The notes under the pieces: generated by a model
The model's database searches: none
Told to the model about the DNA's origin: nothing
What the model saw: only the letters and a program-made list of their open reading frames with translations
Program-made: the position numbers and the translations under genes
Shown here: piece after piece, positions 7,540 through 18,232 of the stretch
Layout of the letters: the number at the start of each line of letters is the position of its first letter
Numbering within the stretch: the first letter of the stretch is position 1
From: an uncultured Clostridia bacterium
GTDB lineage: Bacteria > Bacillota > Clostridia > TANB77 > CAG-508
DNA: 36,260 nucleotides
Assembly (NCBI GenBank): GCA_934130025.1
Contig: CAKOXG010000010.1
Coordinates: 1-36,260, forward strand
Direction of reading: 5' to 3'

Positions 7540-10500
7540 CTACCAGCTTACTTTTCCATTTTTGTAGACTGTAAAGCCTTTTATCTTCTTATATGCTTTT
7601 AATTTTTCATCAGATGTTATATCTAAAGTATCAACATATTTTGCTAACGTACTTCTTTCTCCAGATGTTAATTTGTACTGCATTCCTAGAAGTAACAATT
7701 TCTGTTCATAAGTCATTTTAGCCGAATTAATATATTCATATACTTTTCTTTGTTTACTACCACTTATTGCTTTTCCATTTATAGTTCCATTATCTGCATA
7801 GTCACTATCAAATCCTTGTTGTTTGTATTTTAAATACTCATCAATATCTGTATTTGCATAATTCATTATTTCATATTCTGTGTCTTGTTCATTCTTAATA
7901 TACGTCGAATATAGAGCTTTCTTTTCTTTATCACTATATTTTGAATTTAATAATATTTGTATTTTATCTTTTTGCTTTAAACTCTGATTTTTATTAAGGT
8001 TTCCATTGGCTCTTTGTTTTTGAGTTTCCTGGTACACTTTTTGTTTGTAGTCAGAATAAGTCTCCGTTGATATATTGCTATTCTTTTGTTTAGTCTCTTC
8101 ATTCATTGAAGTCCATTCTCCACTACCATTCTTATAATACTCTTGGTCTCCAATTTTAGCCGAATTTTGAGTTTTTTTGAAATTTGTATAATTTTGCAAA
8201 CTACTTTCTGCTAGTTCATTAATCTTTTCTTGAATCTCTCTAACTTTAGCAGTCTTTTCCTTATTTGAAATATTGCTCATTTGTACATTACGCTTTTCTT
8301 TATACAATTTTCCCATTTCTTTTGAGGTATTATTTAAATACTTAAGCTGGATTTCATCTTCATCTGTTGCCAATGGATCATTTGCAATTTGATTTTGCTT
8401 CTCCAAAGTTTCATAAAATTTACTTACATATTTATTTTTCAAGACACTATCAGTTGTAAATTTATCTTTAAATACATTCTGTTTTGCTTGTGGTGTAATC
8501 ATAGGTAGAAGAACGTCTCCTACACCACCTGAGTACTGGTCTATTAGATAATTTATTTTCTTTGGACTAGCATTAATTTTACTACCAAGCCATTTACTAA
8601 ATTCATCTGTAGTTTCATCATATTGGTTTTTAGGCAATTCTTTTTGCAGTCTACTTGATACTAGATCACTTCCATACCATGTTTTATTATTTTTAACTTG
8701 CATTATAGGTGCTAATATATTATCTTCTAATGGATTGTTTGGTGCTACCTGGTTTATTACAGTATCCTTAAATCCTTTCCATGCATCTTCATTACCTTCT
8801 ATAGATTCTAATGTTCTCCTTGCTGCAGCTCCGAATACACTTAGCACTCTTCCTTTAGGTATTCTTATAAACTTCCCTTCTCCAGTTTTAAACAAGTAAT
8901 ATAAATCTTTTGTACTTTCGGGTAATTTTTCATAGTCCTTATCATCATCTAACAATATATGATTTAAAATCGATGGTACAACGCCCATAAGTGTTGCTTT
9001 AACTAATAGATTTACATATCCTTTTGCTCCTTTTTGTTCCGAAAAATTTCTAAATTGTTTATCCAGTCCTTGTATAGATGCATTTAAAAAGTTAACGCCA
9101 TTTCTATTTATGGCTTTTGTTATATCTCCTCCACGTTTAAAATTAGTAGTTATTTCCGCAGCATTATACAAAGCCTCATTTAAGCTTTTTCCATCTTCTA
9201 GTGTAGAAATAAATTCAGACATTCTTGGAAGTTGTTCTACAATTTCATTTGCATTTCTTATTTTTTCTACAAATTTATTTGGTTGTTTCTTTATACCCTC
9301 ATTATAGTCAAAATAAGTATTTGTCATTCCTCCATTTGCCATATATGTTTCATAATATTCGCCTTTTGTCATAATCTCATTTAGAGCTTTCCCATAATTC
9401 TTTACAAATTTGCTACTGTATTTTGAATTAAACATTCCATCTTGAAAATCTTTAAAAAAGTTTGTAACTATAAAGATTGGGTTACTCGAAGTTAAAACAC
9501 TTCTATGCAAACTTGTTACTTTTTGCAATGCCTTTACTGGCAATGTTTCTTCCAACCTGCTTCTTTCTGTCGGCTTTAAACTTTCGTATAAATTGTCATC
9601 TATTTTTAGCTTTTGCAATTCGCCATTTTCAAAATAAGTATAATACTTATTACCCTTTGTATCTGTATCAATCAATGTATCTAATCCAAATAACATTGTT
9701 GGAGATAATTGAATTGAGCCTTCTTGCTCCACATGCGAATTTTTCAATGTTTTTGCAAGTTCTTGTCCTAGCATGTTTTGATTTATTAATCTTTTTATTT
9801 TTATTGCCTGTTGTGCCATAGTCTCTTTCAAAGGTTGTATATCTGCATTGCCTCCAGTTGCATTTTTTATTGGAGCATTTACACCAGTTTTATTTTTATC
9901 TCCTGCATATGTGCTGTCTTGCAAGTCTCTAGAAATAGTTACATAGTTTGGATACATTGCTTCGAGATATTTAACCATATCATTACTTAATAAGCCTGCA
10001 TCAACTAAGCATTGTAAATTATTGTGATTAAATTTCTTAATATCTTTTGCATATTCTTTAAATTCTGGATGCTTTTGCTCTAATTCCATTGCTATTGCTG
10101 TAGACTCAGCTGGACCAATTTCCGAGCCAAACACATATTTATTTCTTTCGCTTCTATCAATATTATGTTTGTGTAATAAGTATTCGCTAAACTCTTTAGT
10201 TAGATTTTGTTTTTCTATAGGCTCCCAAATTTCATTAATAGATTTACCTATTTTCTTTCCTTCATTGTTTGTTTGCGCCACACCAATTTCATATTGTCCT
10301 TCCGCAAATGAATTTAGATTTCTATCATATACATACTTTAATTCTGGGTTTTTCGCCTCCTTAGATAACTTATCTATATAGTGGCCTTTATTAATGAATT
10401 TCTGTGCTAATTCATCAAAACTGTCTTTAAATTTGTATTTATCATTTACATACTTTTCTAAGATATTAGCTTTTTTCTTTTCCGTTAATATCTTAGTTTC

Positions 10501-13500
10501 TCCTTCTTTTTCGTATATGTCATTAAGAACAGCATAGTCTTCATAAGTTAACAAATCTTGTTTTATCTTGTTTTCAAAAAATTCTTTTGTTGGTACATTC
10601 AGATTGTTTTCAATATATTTTTTTGTATTTGAAAAGTCATCAATAGAGGCTGTATTATTTTCATATTTTCCTAAGATATTATCTTTTTTCTTACTTGTTA
10701 ATATCTCTGTTCTTCCTTCTTTTTCATATATGTCATTAAGAATAGCATAATCTTCATCAGTCAACAACTCCTGACTTTTCTTGTTTTCGAAATATTCTTT
10801 TGTTGGTACATTCAAATTGTTTTCAATATATCTTTTCGTGTTTGAAAAGTCATCATGAGACTCTGTATCACCTTCATACTTTTCTAAATAATTACCTTTT
10901 TCCTGTTTCGTTGCTATATCTGTTTTTCCTTCTTTTTCATATATATCGTTAATAACCTTATAATCTTCATCAGTTAATAAATCTTGCATTTTCTTGTCTT
11001 CAAAATATTCTCTTGTTGGTATATTTAAACTATTTTCCACATAATTTTTTGTATTTGAAGAACTGTTAATAGCTTTTCTATTATTTTTTTGAACTTTCTC
11101 TATTGCCAATTTATATTCTTTTAAGTTTTTTCCTGTTCCTTGCTGTTGATAGTTATTTTCCACGAATTGTTGCCAGTTTTTCGTTGGTGCAGCATATTTT
11201 TGATTAATATTTGCATACTGACCTTCATCTCCATTTATCCATGCGACATCATTTATACCAACTTCTTTAGAATATATTTTTCCATTCCCCGCATAATCTT
11301 GTGCCATATTCTTTGAAGTTGATACGAATCCGCCTTGAGTAATTGGCTTACTCGAATAAACTGTTACTTTACCTCTCTCCAAATCTTTCTGTGCATCTTC
11401 AAAAGAATAATCTCCATAAACAAAACTTTCGTTATCATGTATGGCTTCTTCAAAAGTCTTAATATCTTCTATATTTCTTATTCCAGTATGATAATCATCT
11501 TGCATCTTATTATTTTTTTGAATAATATTTAATTGTTTCTGTTTGTTTTCGAGCAAAGAAAAAGAACCTGAATTATTTTCAGATTCTACATTATTTTCTT
11601 TTATTCCTCCCAATACCAATCCGTTATTTTCACTAGTATTTGATGAATTTTTCTTTTTATTGCTTTCATTAAATTCATTAGATATCTCCTCATTACTAAT
11701 ATTACTTAGGTAATTATACAACCCAATTTTCATTTTTTCAAGTATAGTTGTATCAGCATTTGCTGATTTAGGCATACTGTTAATTAAATCTTTTTGGTTG
11801 TATTTTTCTTGTATCATTCTAGCAGATGTGTCTCTAGCTTCAATCTCTCCAGGATTATTTTTATATTTTTCTTTTCCGAATTTTGTAGAAGTTCCCCCAG
11901 CAAAACCTTCTATTTGCTGAATTGCATGTTGTATCTCATGAATTAATGTTCCTTCTGCATTAGATATATTATTAAATCTATTAATATCTATAGTCAATTC
12001 ATTTGTCAGTCTATTATATCTTCCATTTAATTTACTATTAGATTTAGATTTATTGGAGTTCATATCTTCAATCTTTACTTTATAGTCTTTTAATTGAGGA
12101 TACATTTCAAACAAAGTGTCATGAACAAGAATATCCTTTAACTTAAATTCTTGGCCAACTTTATAGTTTTTGTCTACTATTTTCATATTTTTATCAGAAA
12201 AATTGAATTTCATTTTTCCTGTGACTTTATCTTTATACCAACCTGTCTCTTTAAATATTTTTTCATTAATTTCTTTATTTTTTGCCATTTGCTTTGCTTT
12301 ATTATAACTATTATATGCTTCTTTACTTACTTGTTGGTCTTTTATATTTTTCAATGCTTCTTTACCAGCAATAGAATATCTTAAATCACTATCATTTTTA
12401 TTAAACTCTTGATTATATGCTGTTTCAAACTTATTTCTTATATCAGTCCAAAATATCTTTTCATTTTTTCCGCCAGTAAACTTATTTAATTTATCTATTA
12501 CCCAGTTATATATCTTCTTAGCAATAGATTGATTTTGGTTTACAAGTCTATTTACATATTCCTGACTTCCAAGTTCTCTTTGCAAAATACTCATTGTTGC
12601 TTCTTCATCAACAATTTTATTAAAGTCCTCTTTTGATATTTGTATTCCATCGTTTTCATACGCTTGTTTATATGTGTCTTCTAAAGATTTCCTTGCATTC
12701 TCCCAATTTTCTTTTCTACTTGCATCTTTTAGTATCATATTCTGTACTTCATTTAACTCTAAATCATGCCCTAGCTCATGTATTGCAAGTTCTTGTACTC
12801 TTGTTTTTGTATCCTGTGAATTAGGATTAAATACAACTTCTCTGCCAGATATATTTCCATTTTCGTCATATGTAGGTTTCCATATTGAAAATACATCTTT
12901 ATTATTTTTAAAAGTATTCTCATCAAAGTATGTTGTTATTCCTCTTTTATTATACATTTGATTTATTTCTTTTAAATCCTCATTGTTATAATCTATATTA
13001 TATCTTTTGGCACTTTCATTAAAGTCTTTTACTACTGATTTATTTGTATTATTATTCTGTTGCAATTGACTATTATTTACTATATCTTGTACAGACTCTC
13101 TATTTAAAAGATTATCTGTGTTTACCTTACCTTCTTGATTGTTTAAATTATTCATTTGCTCATTTATTTTATCTTTTATATTCTGCTGTATATCTATTCC
13201 CGCTTCTTGTGCATCTTGAAGTGCTTGTTTATATTCTGTCTGTGAAACATTTTGACCATTATTATTCTTGTCAACAATTCCAATACAAGAATTTATTCCT
13301 AAATTTGCTCCTCCAACTATAGCAGCAACCAGTCCTCCATTAATTCCATCTTGCAACATTTTCTGTCCCATTCCTGACCAATCTGCCTTTTCTTTCCCTG
13401 CCACAGCAGTCGCAGAAACTTCTTGCAATGGATCCATAATAGCTTCTTGAATAAAGTTATCTGCAATACCTATTCCGTAATTTTTTAATACATCTTTTAC

Positions 13501-14454
13501 TGATGTTGCAATTTCTTTCTTGGCTATATTTTCAACGGCAGTTTTTGCACCTTTTTTTCCAGCACCAGATAACAAAGCCTTGACTCCTGCTCCAGCTTTT
13601 TCAAAGTTTCTAATTCCTACTTCTTCGGTTGCTGCTTCTAATCCTCCTAGCACAGATGAATACACTAGTGCTTGTTTTTCATTCATTCCTCTTGATTTTG
13701 CATCATCTAAATACCCACCTGCTGCACTAGAATAAAAATATCCTGTTCCTAATGCTGGGTTTACACTACTTAAAACAGCTCCTACTCCCATTTGACCAAT
13801 AGAAGGTGCTAATTCTGATAACTTTTGAGTTACTTTTCCACTCATAGAATTTATATTTTTTGACACAGCTTCATTGTCTTTTTGAATGCTATTATTCACT
13901 GCTTCTTCTATGAAATTCTTATTTAAATCTTCTTCTTTTCTATCTTGTATCTGAGTTGATAAGTATTTAGCTCTGGCCAATTTATTCGTAATATCATTAT
14001 ATCCTTTATATCCCTTATTTACAGCTGTAGCATAGTTCATTGTCTGTTTTAATCCACTTGATGCACCTCTTACAAGGTTTTCTCCTATACCTAAGATGTC
14101 TTCAAATATGTTTTTGTTTTTATAAGATATATTACTATTATCATAGTACTGTTGAGCTGAGTTCTTTAAATCATTTTTATACAAATCCTCATTAATTTTT
14201 GTTTCTACTGGTGCTAGTAAATTATCTGCTGAATTTTTTTCTTTTATTTTAGAAGTAGCCCAATCATTTGTATTACCAACATTTATATTATTGTTTTGTC
14301 CGTACTTAGAGTTAAATATATTATTAAAATTGTCATTTGCCTCTTTCTCGAGGCTATTCCTAGAATTTAATCTTTCATTTACCTGGTCTTCTATTGATTG
14401 TAAATATTTTTTCTTTTCTTTCTCCGATAAATCACTTAATTTAAAAAAAGCCAT
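7540..14454 (-). CDS. Giant polyvalent/ejection protein with two zincin motifs
   Basis: A 2304-residue protein, a fifth of the genome. It has two zinc-protease-like motifs, HELGH (559-563) and HEIQH (839-843). An ADP-ribosyltransferase-like stretch lies at about 990-1100 (VYSSKPI...GGFVSTS...DVAWING). Three tandem 71-residue repeats, exactly 213 bp each, lie at about 1130-1345 (ENNLNVPTKEYFE...LLTDEDY). A region at about 1640-2000 (SSNPIFIVTNFFKDFQDG) resembles the LPD38 domain of phage polyvalent proteins. Hydrophobic stretches occur near 215-275 and 375-390. Phage polyvalent proteins combine effector domains that are packaged and injected. It takes the internal virion protein place of a short-tailed phage. 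AGGAGG precedes the ATG. It is not a tape measure, as no tube genes are present. Confidence 0.8.
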   Translation of the reverse strand: MAFFKLSDLSEKEKKKYLQSIEDQVNERLNSRNSLEKEANDNFNNIFNSKYGQNNNINVGNTNDWATSKIKEKNSADNLLAPVETKINEDLYKNDLKNSAQQYYDNSNISYKNKNIFEDILGIGENLVRGASSGLKQTMNYATAVNKGYKGYNDITNKLARAKYLSTQIQDRKEEDLNKNFIEEAVNNSIQKDNEAVSKNINSMSGKVTQKLSELAPSIGQMGVGAVLSSVNPALGTGYFYSSAAGGYLDDAKSRGMNEKQALVYSSVLGGLEAATEEVGIRNFEKAGAGVKALLSGAGKKGAKTAVENIAKKEIATSVKDVLKNYGIGIADNFIQEAIMDPLQEVSATAVAGKEKADWSGMGQKMLQDGINGGLVAAIVGGANLGINSCIGIVDKNNNGQNVSQTEYKQALQDAQEAGIDIQQNIKDKINEQMNNLNNQEGKVNTDNLLNRESVQDIVNNSQLQQNNNTNKSVVKDFNESAKRYNIDYNNEDLKEINQMYNKRGITTYFDENTFKNNKDVFSIWKPTYDENGNISGREVVFNPNSQDTKTRVQELAIHELGHDLELNEVQNMILKDASRKENWENARKSLEDTYKQAYENDGIQISKEDFNKIVDEEATMSILQRELGSQEYVNRLVNQNQSIAKKIYNWVIDKLNKFTGGKNEKIFWTDIRNKFETAYNQEFNKNDSDLRYSIAGKEALKNIKDQQVSKEAYNSYNKAKQMAKNKEINEKIFKETGWYKDKVTGKMKFNFSDKNMKIVDKNYKVGQEFKLKDILVHDTLFEMYPQLKDYKVKIEDMNSNKSKSNSKLNGRYNRLTNELTIDINRFNNISNAEGTLIHEIQHAIQQIEGFAGGTSTKFGKEKYKNNPGEIEARDTSARMIQEKYNQKDLINSMPKSANADTTILEKMKIGLYNYLSNISNEEISNEFNESNKKKNSSNTSENNGLVLGGIKENNVESENNSGSFSLLENKQKQLNIIQKNNKMQDDYHTGIRNIEDIKTFEEAIHDNESFVYGDYSFEDAQKDLERGKVTVYSSKPITQGGFVSTSKNMAQDYAGNGKIYSKEVGINDVAWINGDEGQYANINQKYAAPTKNWQQFVENNYQQQGTGKNLKEYKLAIEKVQKNNRKAINSSSNTKNYVENSLNIPTREYFEDKKMQDLLTDEDYKVINDIYEKEGKTDIATKQEKGNYLEKYEGDTESHDDFSNTKRYIENNLNVPTKEYFENKKSQELLTDEDYAILNDIYEKEGRTEILTSKKKDNILGKYENNTASIDDFSNTKKYIENNLNVPTKEFFENKIKQDLLTYEDYAVLNDIYEKEGETKILTEKKKANILEKYVNDKYKFKDSFDELAQKFINKGHYIDKLSKEAKNPELKYVYDRNLNSFAEGQYEIGVAQTNNEGKKIGKSINEIWEPIEKQNLTKEFSEYLLHKHNIDRSERNKYVFGSEIGPAESTAIAMELEQKHPEFKEYAKDIKKFNHNNLQCLVDAGLLSNDMVKYLEAMYPNYVTISRDLQDSTYAGDKNKTGVNAPIKNATGGNADIQPLKETMAQQAIKIKRLINQNMLGQELAKTLKNSHVEQEGSIQLSPTMLFGLDTLIDTDTKGNKYYTYFENGELQKLKIDDNLYESLKPTERSRLEETLPVKALQKVTSLHRSVLTSSNPIFIVTNFFKDFQDGMFNSKYSSKFVKNYGKALNEIMTKGEYYETYMANGGMTNTYFDYNEGIKKQPNKFVEKIRNANEIVEQLPRMSEFISTLEDGKSLNEALYNAAEITTNFKRGGDITKAINRNGVNFLNASIQGLDKQFRNFSEQKGAKGYVNLLVKATLMGVVPSILNHILLDDDKDYEKLPESTKDLYYLFKTGEGKFIRIPKGRVLSVFGAAARRTLESIEGNEDAWKGFKDTVINQVAPNNPLEDNILAPIMQVKNNKTWYGSDLVSSRLQKELPKNQYDETTDEFSKWLGSKINASPKKINYLIDQYSGGVGDVLLPMITPQAKQNVFKDKFTTDSVLKNKYVSKFYETLEKQNQIANDPLATDEDEIQLKYLNNTSKEMGKLYKEKRNVQMSNISNKEKTAKVREIQEKINELAESSLQNYTNFKKTQNSAKIGDQEYYKNGSGEWTSMNEETKQKNSNISTETYSDYKQKVYQETQKQRANGNLNKNQSLKQKDKIQILLNSKYSDKEKKALYSTYIKNEQDTEYEIMNYANTDIDEYLKYKQQGFDSDYADNGTINGKAISGSKQRKVYEYINSAKMTYEQKLLLLGMQYKLTSGERSTLAKYVDTLDITSDEKLKAYKKIKGFTVYKNGKVSW

Positions 14455-14463
14455 TTTAGCCTC

Positions 14464-15558
14464 CTATTTTATACCGTAACCATAATAAGCTAATAAAGCT
14501 TCTGGCGAATTGAATGTTTTTCCACTATATCCATCTTTAATGTTATTTTTAAGTCCCGGTCCTTGAAGTACAGTCATTTTCTTTAATACCTCCTCAGCAG
14601 AGGTTGGCACCTGCTCTTTTATACTTCCTTTAGATACAGTATTCGATGAATTTTGTAGCATATATGCATATTTAGCATCATATTCTTTTTGCCATTGTGC
14701 ATCCGAAATTCTGTCTCTCTCTTTTTGATATGCTAATTGTTGACGTTTATATTGCATTTCTGCATTAGCCTGTCTTATATTTTCTTCTAATTGTTTTCTT
14801 TGTGTTAATAAACTTGCTAATGTATTAAATAATTCACGTTTTGAAGATAGCTCACTATTTATCTGTGATAATGTATTTTGATACTTATTATCATATCTAA
14901 CACCTAATTCTTGTAATTGCTGTTGTTTGGTTTGAATTAAAGTGTTTTTATATTGAAAACCTTGCAGAGCTAATTCTTGTTGATTTTTTAGAGCATCAGC
15001 TGCAATCTCTGCAAGTGTTGTATTATTAGTTAGCTGTGCTTCTTTAATTGCATTGTCATAATTTAATATAGCTGAATTTAATGTTTCTCTTGCTGTAGCG
15101 ACTCTATTTTGATACGTGTTATACATACTAACTTTAGCTGTTTCACTATATCCACTATTTGAAAGACCATTTGAAGCTAAGTTTTCAGCATTTACACTAT
15201 ATGGATCTATTTGCTTTTTATAATCTGCATATGCACCTTTTTGTTCTTTTATATAATCCTTTTGTGTTTTATCCTTATTTTGATTTATTACATCAATAGT
15301 TTGTTGTGTCTTTTTATTTTGTAAATCTTCTTGTTGTTTTGCATAATCTTTTGAAGCTTGAATTTGGTCTTGATAAAATTTATCAGAACTATTTATCATT
15401 TGATTATAATCATTTGCTAACTCATTTTCTTTTTGCTGTTGCTCATTTTTTATATCGGTCAACCTAGAATCATTATAATTTACATCACTTAATAGTCCTG
15501 GATTCTTTGTATAATTATTCACATAATCTTCTGCCATTTTTATATAATCTTCTGCCAT
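14464..15558 (-). CDS. Coiled-coil internal virion or tail protein
   Basis: A 364-residue Gln/Asn/Lys-rich, almost wholly helical protein. It begins with a tandem duplication (MAEDYIK MAEDYVN), then long coiled coils interrupted by an NGLSNSGYSETAKVSMYN segment at about 126-145. It lies between the tail nozzle and the giant polyvalent protein, the place of ejection or internal core proteins in short-tailed phages, where long helical proteins are normal. No enzymatic motif is visible. Function is inferred from shape and position only. Confidence 0.6.
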   Translation of the reverse strand: MAEDYIKMAEDYVNNYTKNPGLLSDVNYNDSRLTDIKNEQQQKENELANDYNQMINSSDKFYQDQIQASKDYAKQQEDLQNKKTQQTIDVINQNKDKTQKDYIKEQKGAYADYKKQIDPYSVNAENLASNGLSNSGYSETAKVSMYNTYQNRVATARETLNSAILNYDNAIKEAQLTNNTTLAEIAADALKNQQELALQGFQYKNTLIQTKQQQLQELGVRYDNKYQNTLSQINSELSSKRELFNTLASLLTQRKQLEENIRQANAEMQYKRQQLAYQKERDRISDAQWQKEYDAKYAYMLQNSSNTVSKGSIKEQVPTSAEEVLKKMTVLQGPGLKNNIKDGYSGKTFNSPEALLAYYGYGIK

Positions 15559-15567
15559 CTTTATCTC

Positions 15568-17268
15568 CTATCTTTTTACAAAACTTCCAATATAACTTTG
15601 TATTGTAAAATCATAAATGCTGAATGGTACATTACTCATAAATTTAAACTGTATTTCTTTCCATTTTTTCTGTTTAATTCTTGGTATTATATATCCTTTT
15701 GTATTTTTATAATCCTCTATTTTTTCAAATTCATTATTATCTGTTCGTACATATAGCGAAATTTCGTCTCCATCTATATTTAGTACACAGCCTTTCTTAT
15801 TAGTTATTTTTTGATATTGCTCTGTATCAAAAGAGTCCTGACAAGTACACCAATATGCTTCTATACTTGTATTTACTTTAGTCAATGTATATATACCATC
15901 ATCACTACACAAATATAAAATTCCATTTTTCACAGTAGCATAAGTAATTATTTTATTTAACTCCCAATAAAACCATTCATATTCTACATGATTATCTAGC
16001 GTAAACTTATCCCTTGAATTAGCTAAATATATATGGTTATCAACTATTACTAACAGATACCCATCATATTCTTGTACGATTAAATTTTTATAATTCTCTT
16101 CTTGTAATAGTTTACTATCTACTAATGAAGAACGATGTTGTAGAACCTGTTCTGTTGTTACATCACTACTTATTCCTTCCATTCCTCTATCTGAAAAAAG
16201 AACAATATCATCATTAAAATTGAGCCCTGTTGCCACGCAACCTGTTGATATACTCGAATGGGTACTTGGATATGCTTTACCAGTATCATATGTTGCTGGC
16301 GTATGATAAAAGACTGTAGTATTAGCTTGTGAAGGCTCTTTAAATACCCATAAAGCATTATTTCCAGCTACCAACGCTCTAATATTAGCACTATCTAATC
16401 CTTCTTCATAATAATCTGTATCAGATACGTAACGAGGGTTTTCAAGTGAACTGTGAAACAATGTATTTGGATAATCTTGATTTCCCGCAAAAAATACACG
16501 GTTATCAAAAGGCTCTAATATTGTACATTTAGTAATTCTTTCTCTATATCCCGGTATAGTTTTACAGAACTGTATTATTACATTATCTTGTCCGTCTGTA
16601 TTAGGCTCATTAGGTGCAGTTGTAAATGTAATACAACCTTTCAATGTATTTACTGTAAAAGCTTTTGTTTCTACTCCATCTATCCAACATCTAGTTTTTC
16701 CGTTTTCAATTTCAGTTGTATCTAAATAATATTCTTTGCTCGTCCCATCTGCACAGAATGTATTTTTTCTATAACCTGTAAGTAGATTTATATCTTGGTA
16801 TTGCGTTCCTCCACCTTCTGGTTTTCTTGAAATTGAAGTTGTTGGAATATATCCTTCTACCGTCTTACATTCTTCTCCATTGTACTCAAGGTAATTTATT
16901 CCATCTTTTATATACAAAATATTATTGTATATAAAACTTTGGCTTTTCTTCGGATTCATTCCAGTAGCTTTTATTGTTTTCTGTTCCTTTGTATTCATAT
17001 TATAATCATACAAGCTAGTACCACAATGAATAATCATATGTTCTACAGTATTAACAGTATAAAAAAACATTCCAAATATAGTATTATTAAAGTTTCTAAA
17101 CAATTCTATATCTGGTCTACTTTCTATACATTTTCCTAGTTTTTTATAATTTTTCCATATATTCTTAGAATCTGGACTCCTATATTGACTAACCTCGTGA
17201 TTTGAAAAGTCTACTCCTCTAAAATTACTATATATTCTTGTTATTAAGTCTCCACTTTCTATCGACAT
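15568..17268 (-). CDS. Tail nozzle / stabilisation protein (beta-propeller type)
   Basis: A 566-residue beta-rich protein starting with a segment rich in NFRGVDFSNHEV and RSPDSKNIWKNY, followed by repeated beta-blade-like stretches. This resembles the hub/nozzle proteins of short-tailed phages (P22 gp10 and T7 gp12 class) that close the portal channel and bear spikes. Its start overlaps the adaptor stop by one base (TAATG), so the two are coupled. Similarity is judged by pattern and gene order, so the exact family is uncertain. Confidence 0.7.
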   Translation of the reverse strand: MSIESGDLITRIYSNFRGVDFSNHEVSQYRSPDSKNIWKNYKKLGKCIESRPDIELFRNFNNTIFGMFFYTVNTVEHMIIHCGTSLYDYNMNTKEQKTIKATGMNPKKSQSFIYNNILYIKDGINYLEYNGEECKTVEGYIPTTSISRKPEGGGTQYQDINLLTGYRKNTFCADGTSKEYYLDTTEIENGKTRCWIDGVETKAFTVNTLKGCITFTTAPNEPNTDGQDNVIIQFCKTIPGYRERITKCTILEPFDNRVFFAGNQDYPNTLFHSSLENPRYVSDTDYYEEGLDSANIRALVAGNNALWVFKEPSQANTTVFYHTPATYDTGKAYPSTHSSISTGCVATGLNFNDDIVLFSDRGMEGISSDVTTEQVLQHRSSLVDSKLLQEENYKNLIVQEYDGYLLVIVDNHIYLANSRDKFTLDNHVEYEWFYWELNKIITYATVKNGILYLCSDDGIYTLTKVNTSIEAYWCTCQDSFDTEQYQKITNKKGCVLNIDGDEISLYVRTDNNEFEKIEDYKNTKGYIIPRIKQKKWKEIQFKFMSNVPFSIYDFTIQSYIGSFVKR

Positions 17269-17804
17269 TAGATTCCTCCATCTATATATACACTTCCCTG
17301 TGACTGTCTTGGATCAAGCATTTGTTTTAATTCAGAGTATCTTTGTGCATATACTTGTCCATAGTTACTTGATACATCACTTTTTAATATATCTGCAGCA
17401 ACACCATAAACCATACATTCTAATACTTCTGTTGCTAATTCAAACTTATAAGTATCCTCTGTATCTTTTGTGATAGCTTTTGGATACTTATAATAATATA
17501 TAGTCGCTTTACCATCTTCCAAAAAAGTTACTATATTGTCATCAATATTATATTCAACGCCTTTTATTATCTTTAATTGATAAAAATCCGAATACTCCTC
17601 ATTCAATATACATTCTTCATTTTCAGTAACATTTACAGTATCTTTTACAATAATTCCTTTATATCTGAACAATTCAAACATTAACTGGTTAGTTACTGTA
17701 TTAAATTTATTTGATATATCTGGATCATCAGTTAGTTCCTTTTTATCAACGTCAATTTCTTCAATAAGTCTTAATACTCTTTGCTTAAAATCCCAGAGTG
17801 TCAT
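17268..17804 (-). CDS. Head-tail adaptor protein
   Basis: A 178-residue protein with an N-terminal helical part (TLWDFKQRVLRLIEEI), a central beta section and a C-terminal helical part (YAQRYSELKQMLDPRQSQG). Size, fold pattern and place between coat and nozzle match the adaptor that docks under the portal in short-tailed phages (P22 gp4 / T7 gp11 role). AAGGAGG precedes the ATG; the gene starts 3 bp after the preceding one ends. No sequence signature proves the family. Confidence 0.65.
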   Translation of the reverse strand: MTLWDFKQRVLRLIEEIDVDKKELTDDPDISNKFNTVTNQLMFELFRYKGIIVKDTVNVTENEECILNEEYSDFYQLKIIKGVEYNIDDNIVTFLEDGKATIYYYKYPKAITKDTEDTYKFELATEVLECMVYGVAADILKSDVSSNYGQVYAQRYSELKQMLDPRQSQGSVYIDGGI

Positions 17805-17806
17805 AA

Positions 17807-18133
17807 CTATTCCTCCTTGCCAGTTAATGCCTCTTTTAATGATTTATAATCATTTATTGCTTCATCAATTTCTTCTACCGGAGTACTATCTGCTGGTAAG
17901 AAATATCCTCTTCCTTCTTCCTCTAAAAGAAGCACTTCGCCTTCTTCAAGATTTATTTCCACTATACTCGTTGTTTTGTATCTTTTAGTATCTTTTACGA
18001 ACTTAGAAACAAATTTTAAGTTTTCTAGCTTTTGCTCTACCATATCATTTTTATACTCTAGCTTTGTATTTTTATTTATAATTATCCCTTCATAAGGTTT
18101 CAGCTCTGGTTTTTCTACATAATACTTCTTCAT
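17807..18133 (-). CDS. Hypothetical head-region protein
   Basis: A 108-residue acidic protein. The ATG at 18133 (MKKYYVEKPEL) is preferred over an upstream ATG at 18208 because only the former has a nearby purine-rich site (GGAAAGAGAG), and the longer form would add a spurious hydrophobic stretch. It has a TTSIVEINLEEGEVLLLEEEGRGYFLP beta segment and a helical tail. It lies after the coat gene terminator and before the adaptor. Function is unknown; capsid decoration or connector roles are possible. Confidence 0.6.
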   Translation of the reverse strand: MKKYYVEKPELKPYEGIIINKNTKLEYKNDMVEQKLENLKFVSKFVKDTKRYKTTSIVEINLEEGEVLLLEEEGRGYFLPADSTPVEEIDEAINDYKSLKEALTGKEE

Positions 18134-18198
18134 TCTTTTTTCTCTCTTTCCGTCTATTTGTAGAATTGCACTACATATAACTATTATAGACATATATA

Positions 18199-18223
18199 AA
18201 AGGGCCAATTTAGCCCTTTTTTA
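18199..18223. terminator. Terminator after the coat gene
   Basis: AAAAGGGC-CAATTTA-GCCCTTTT forms a perfect 8-bp stem with a T run on either strand. It lies just after the coat stop codon. A leaky terminator here would make coat protein more abundant than the tail proteins downstream, a common arrangement. Confidence 0.7.
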
Positions 18224-18232
18224 CTTATTTTT

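Noticed and set aside
9477..9821. Plus-strand 114-residue ORF and similar ones on plus between 9 and 14 kb
   Set aside because: Shadow frames of the giant gene; hydrophobic biased content and no ribosome binding sites.
10450..11060. Three regularly spaced repeats, considered as CRISPR or a repeat array
   Set aside because: They are exactly 213 bp apart, stay in frame and encode a 71-residue protein repeat inside the giant gene; no short spacers.
7540..14454. Giant protein as a tape measure
   Set aside because: No tail tube, sheath, chaperone or distal tail genes are present; the protein has enzyme-like domains and the head-tail genes are of short-tailed type.
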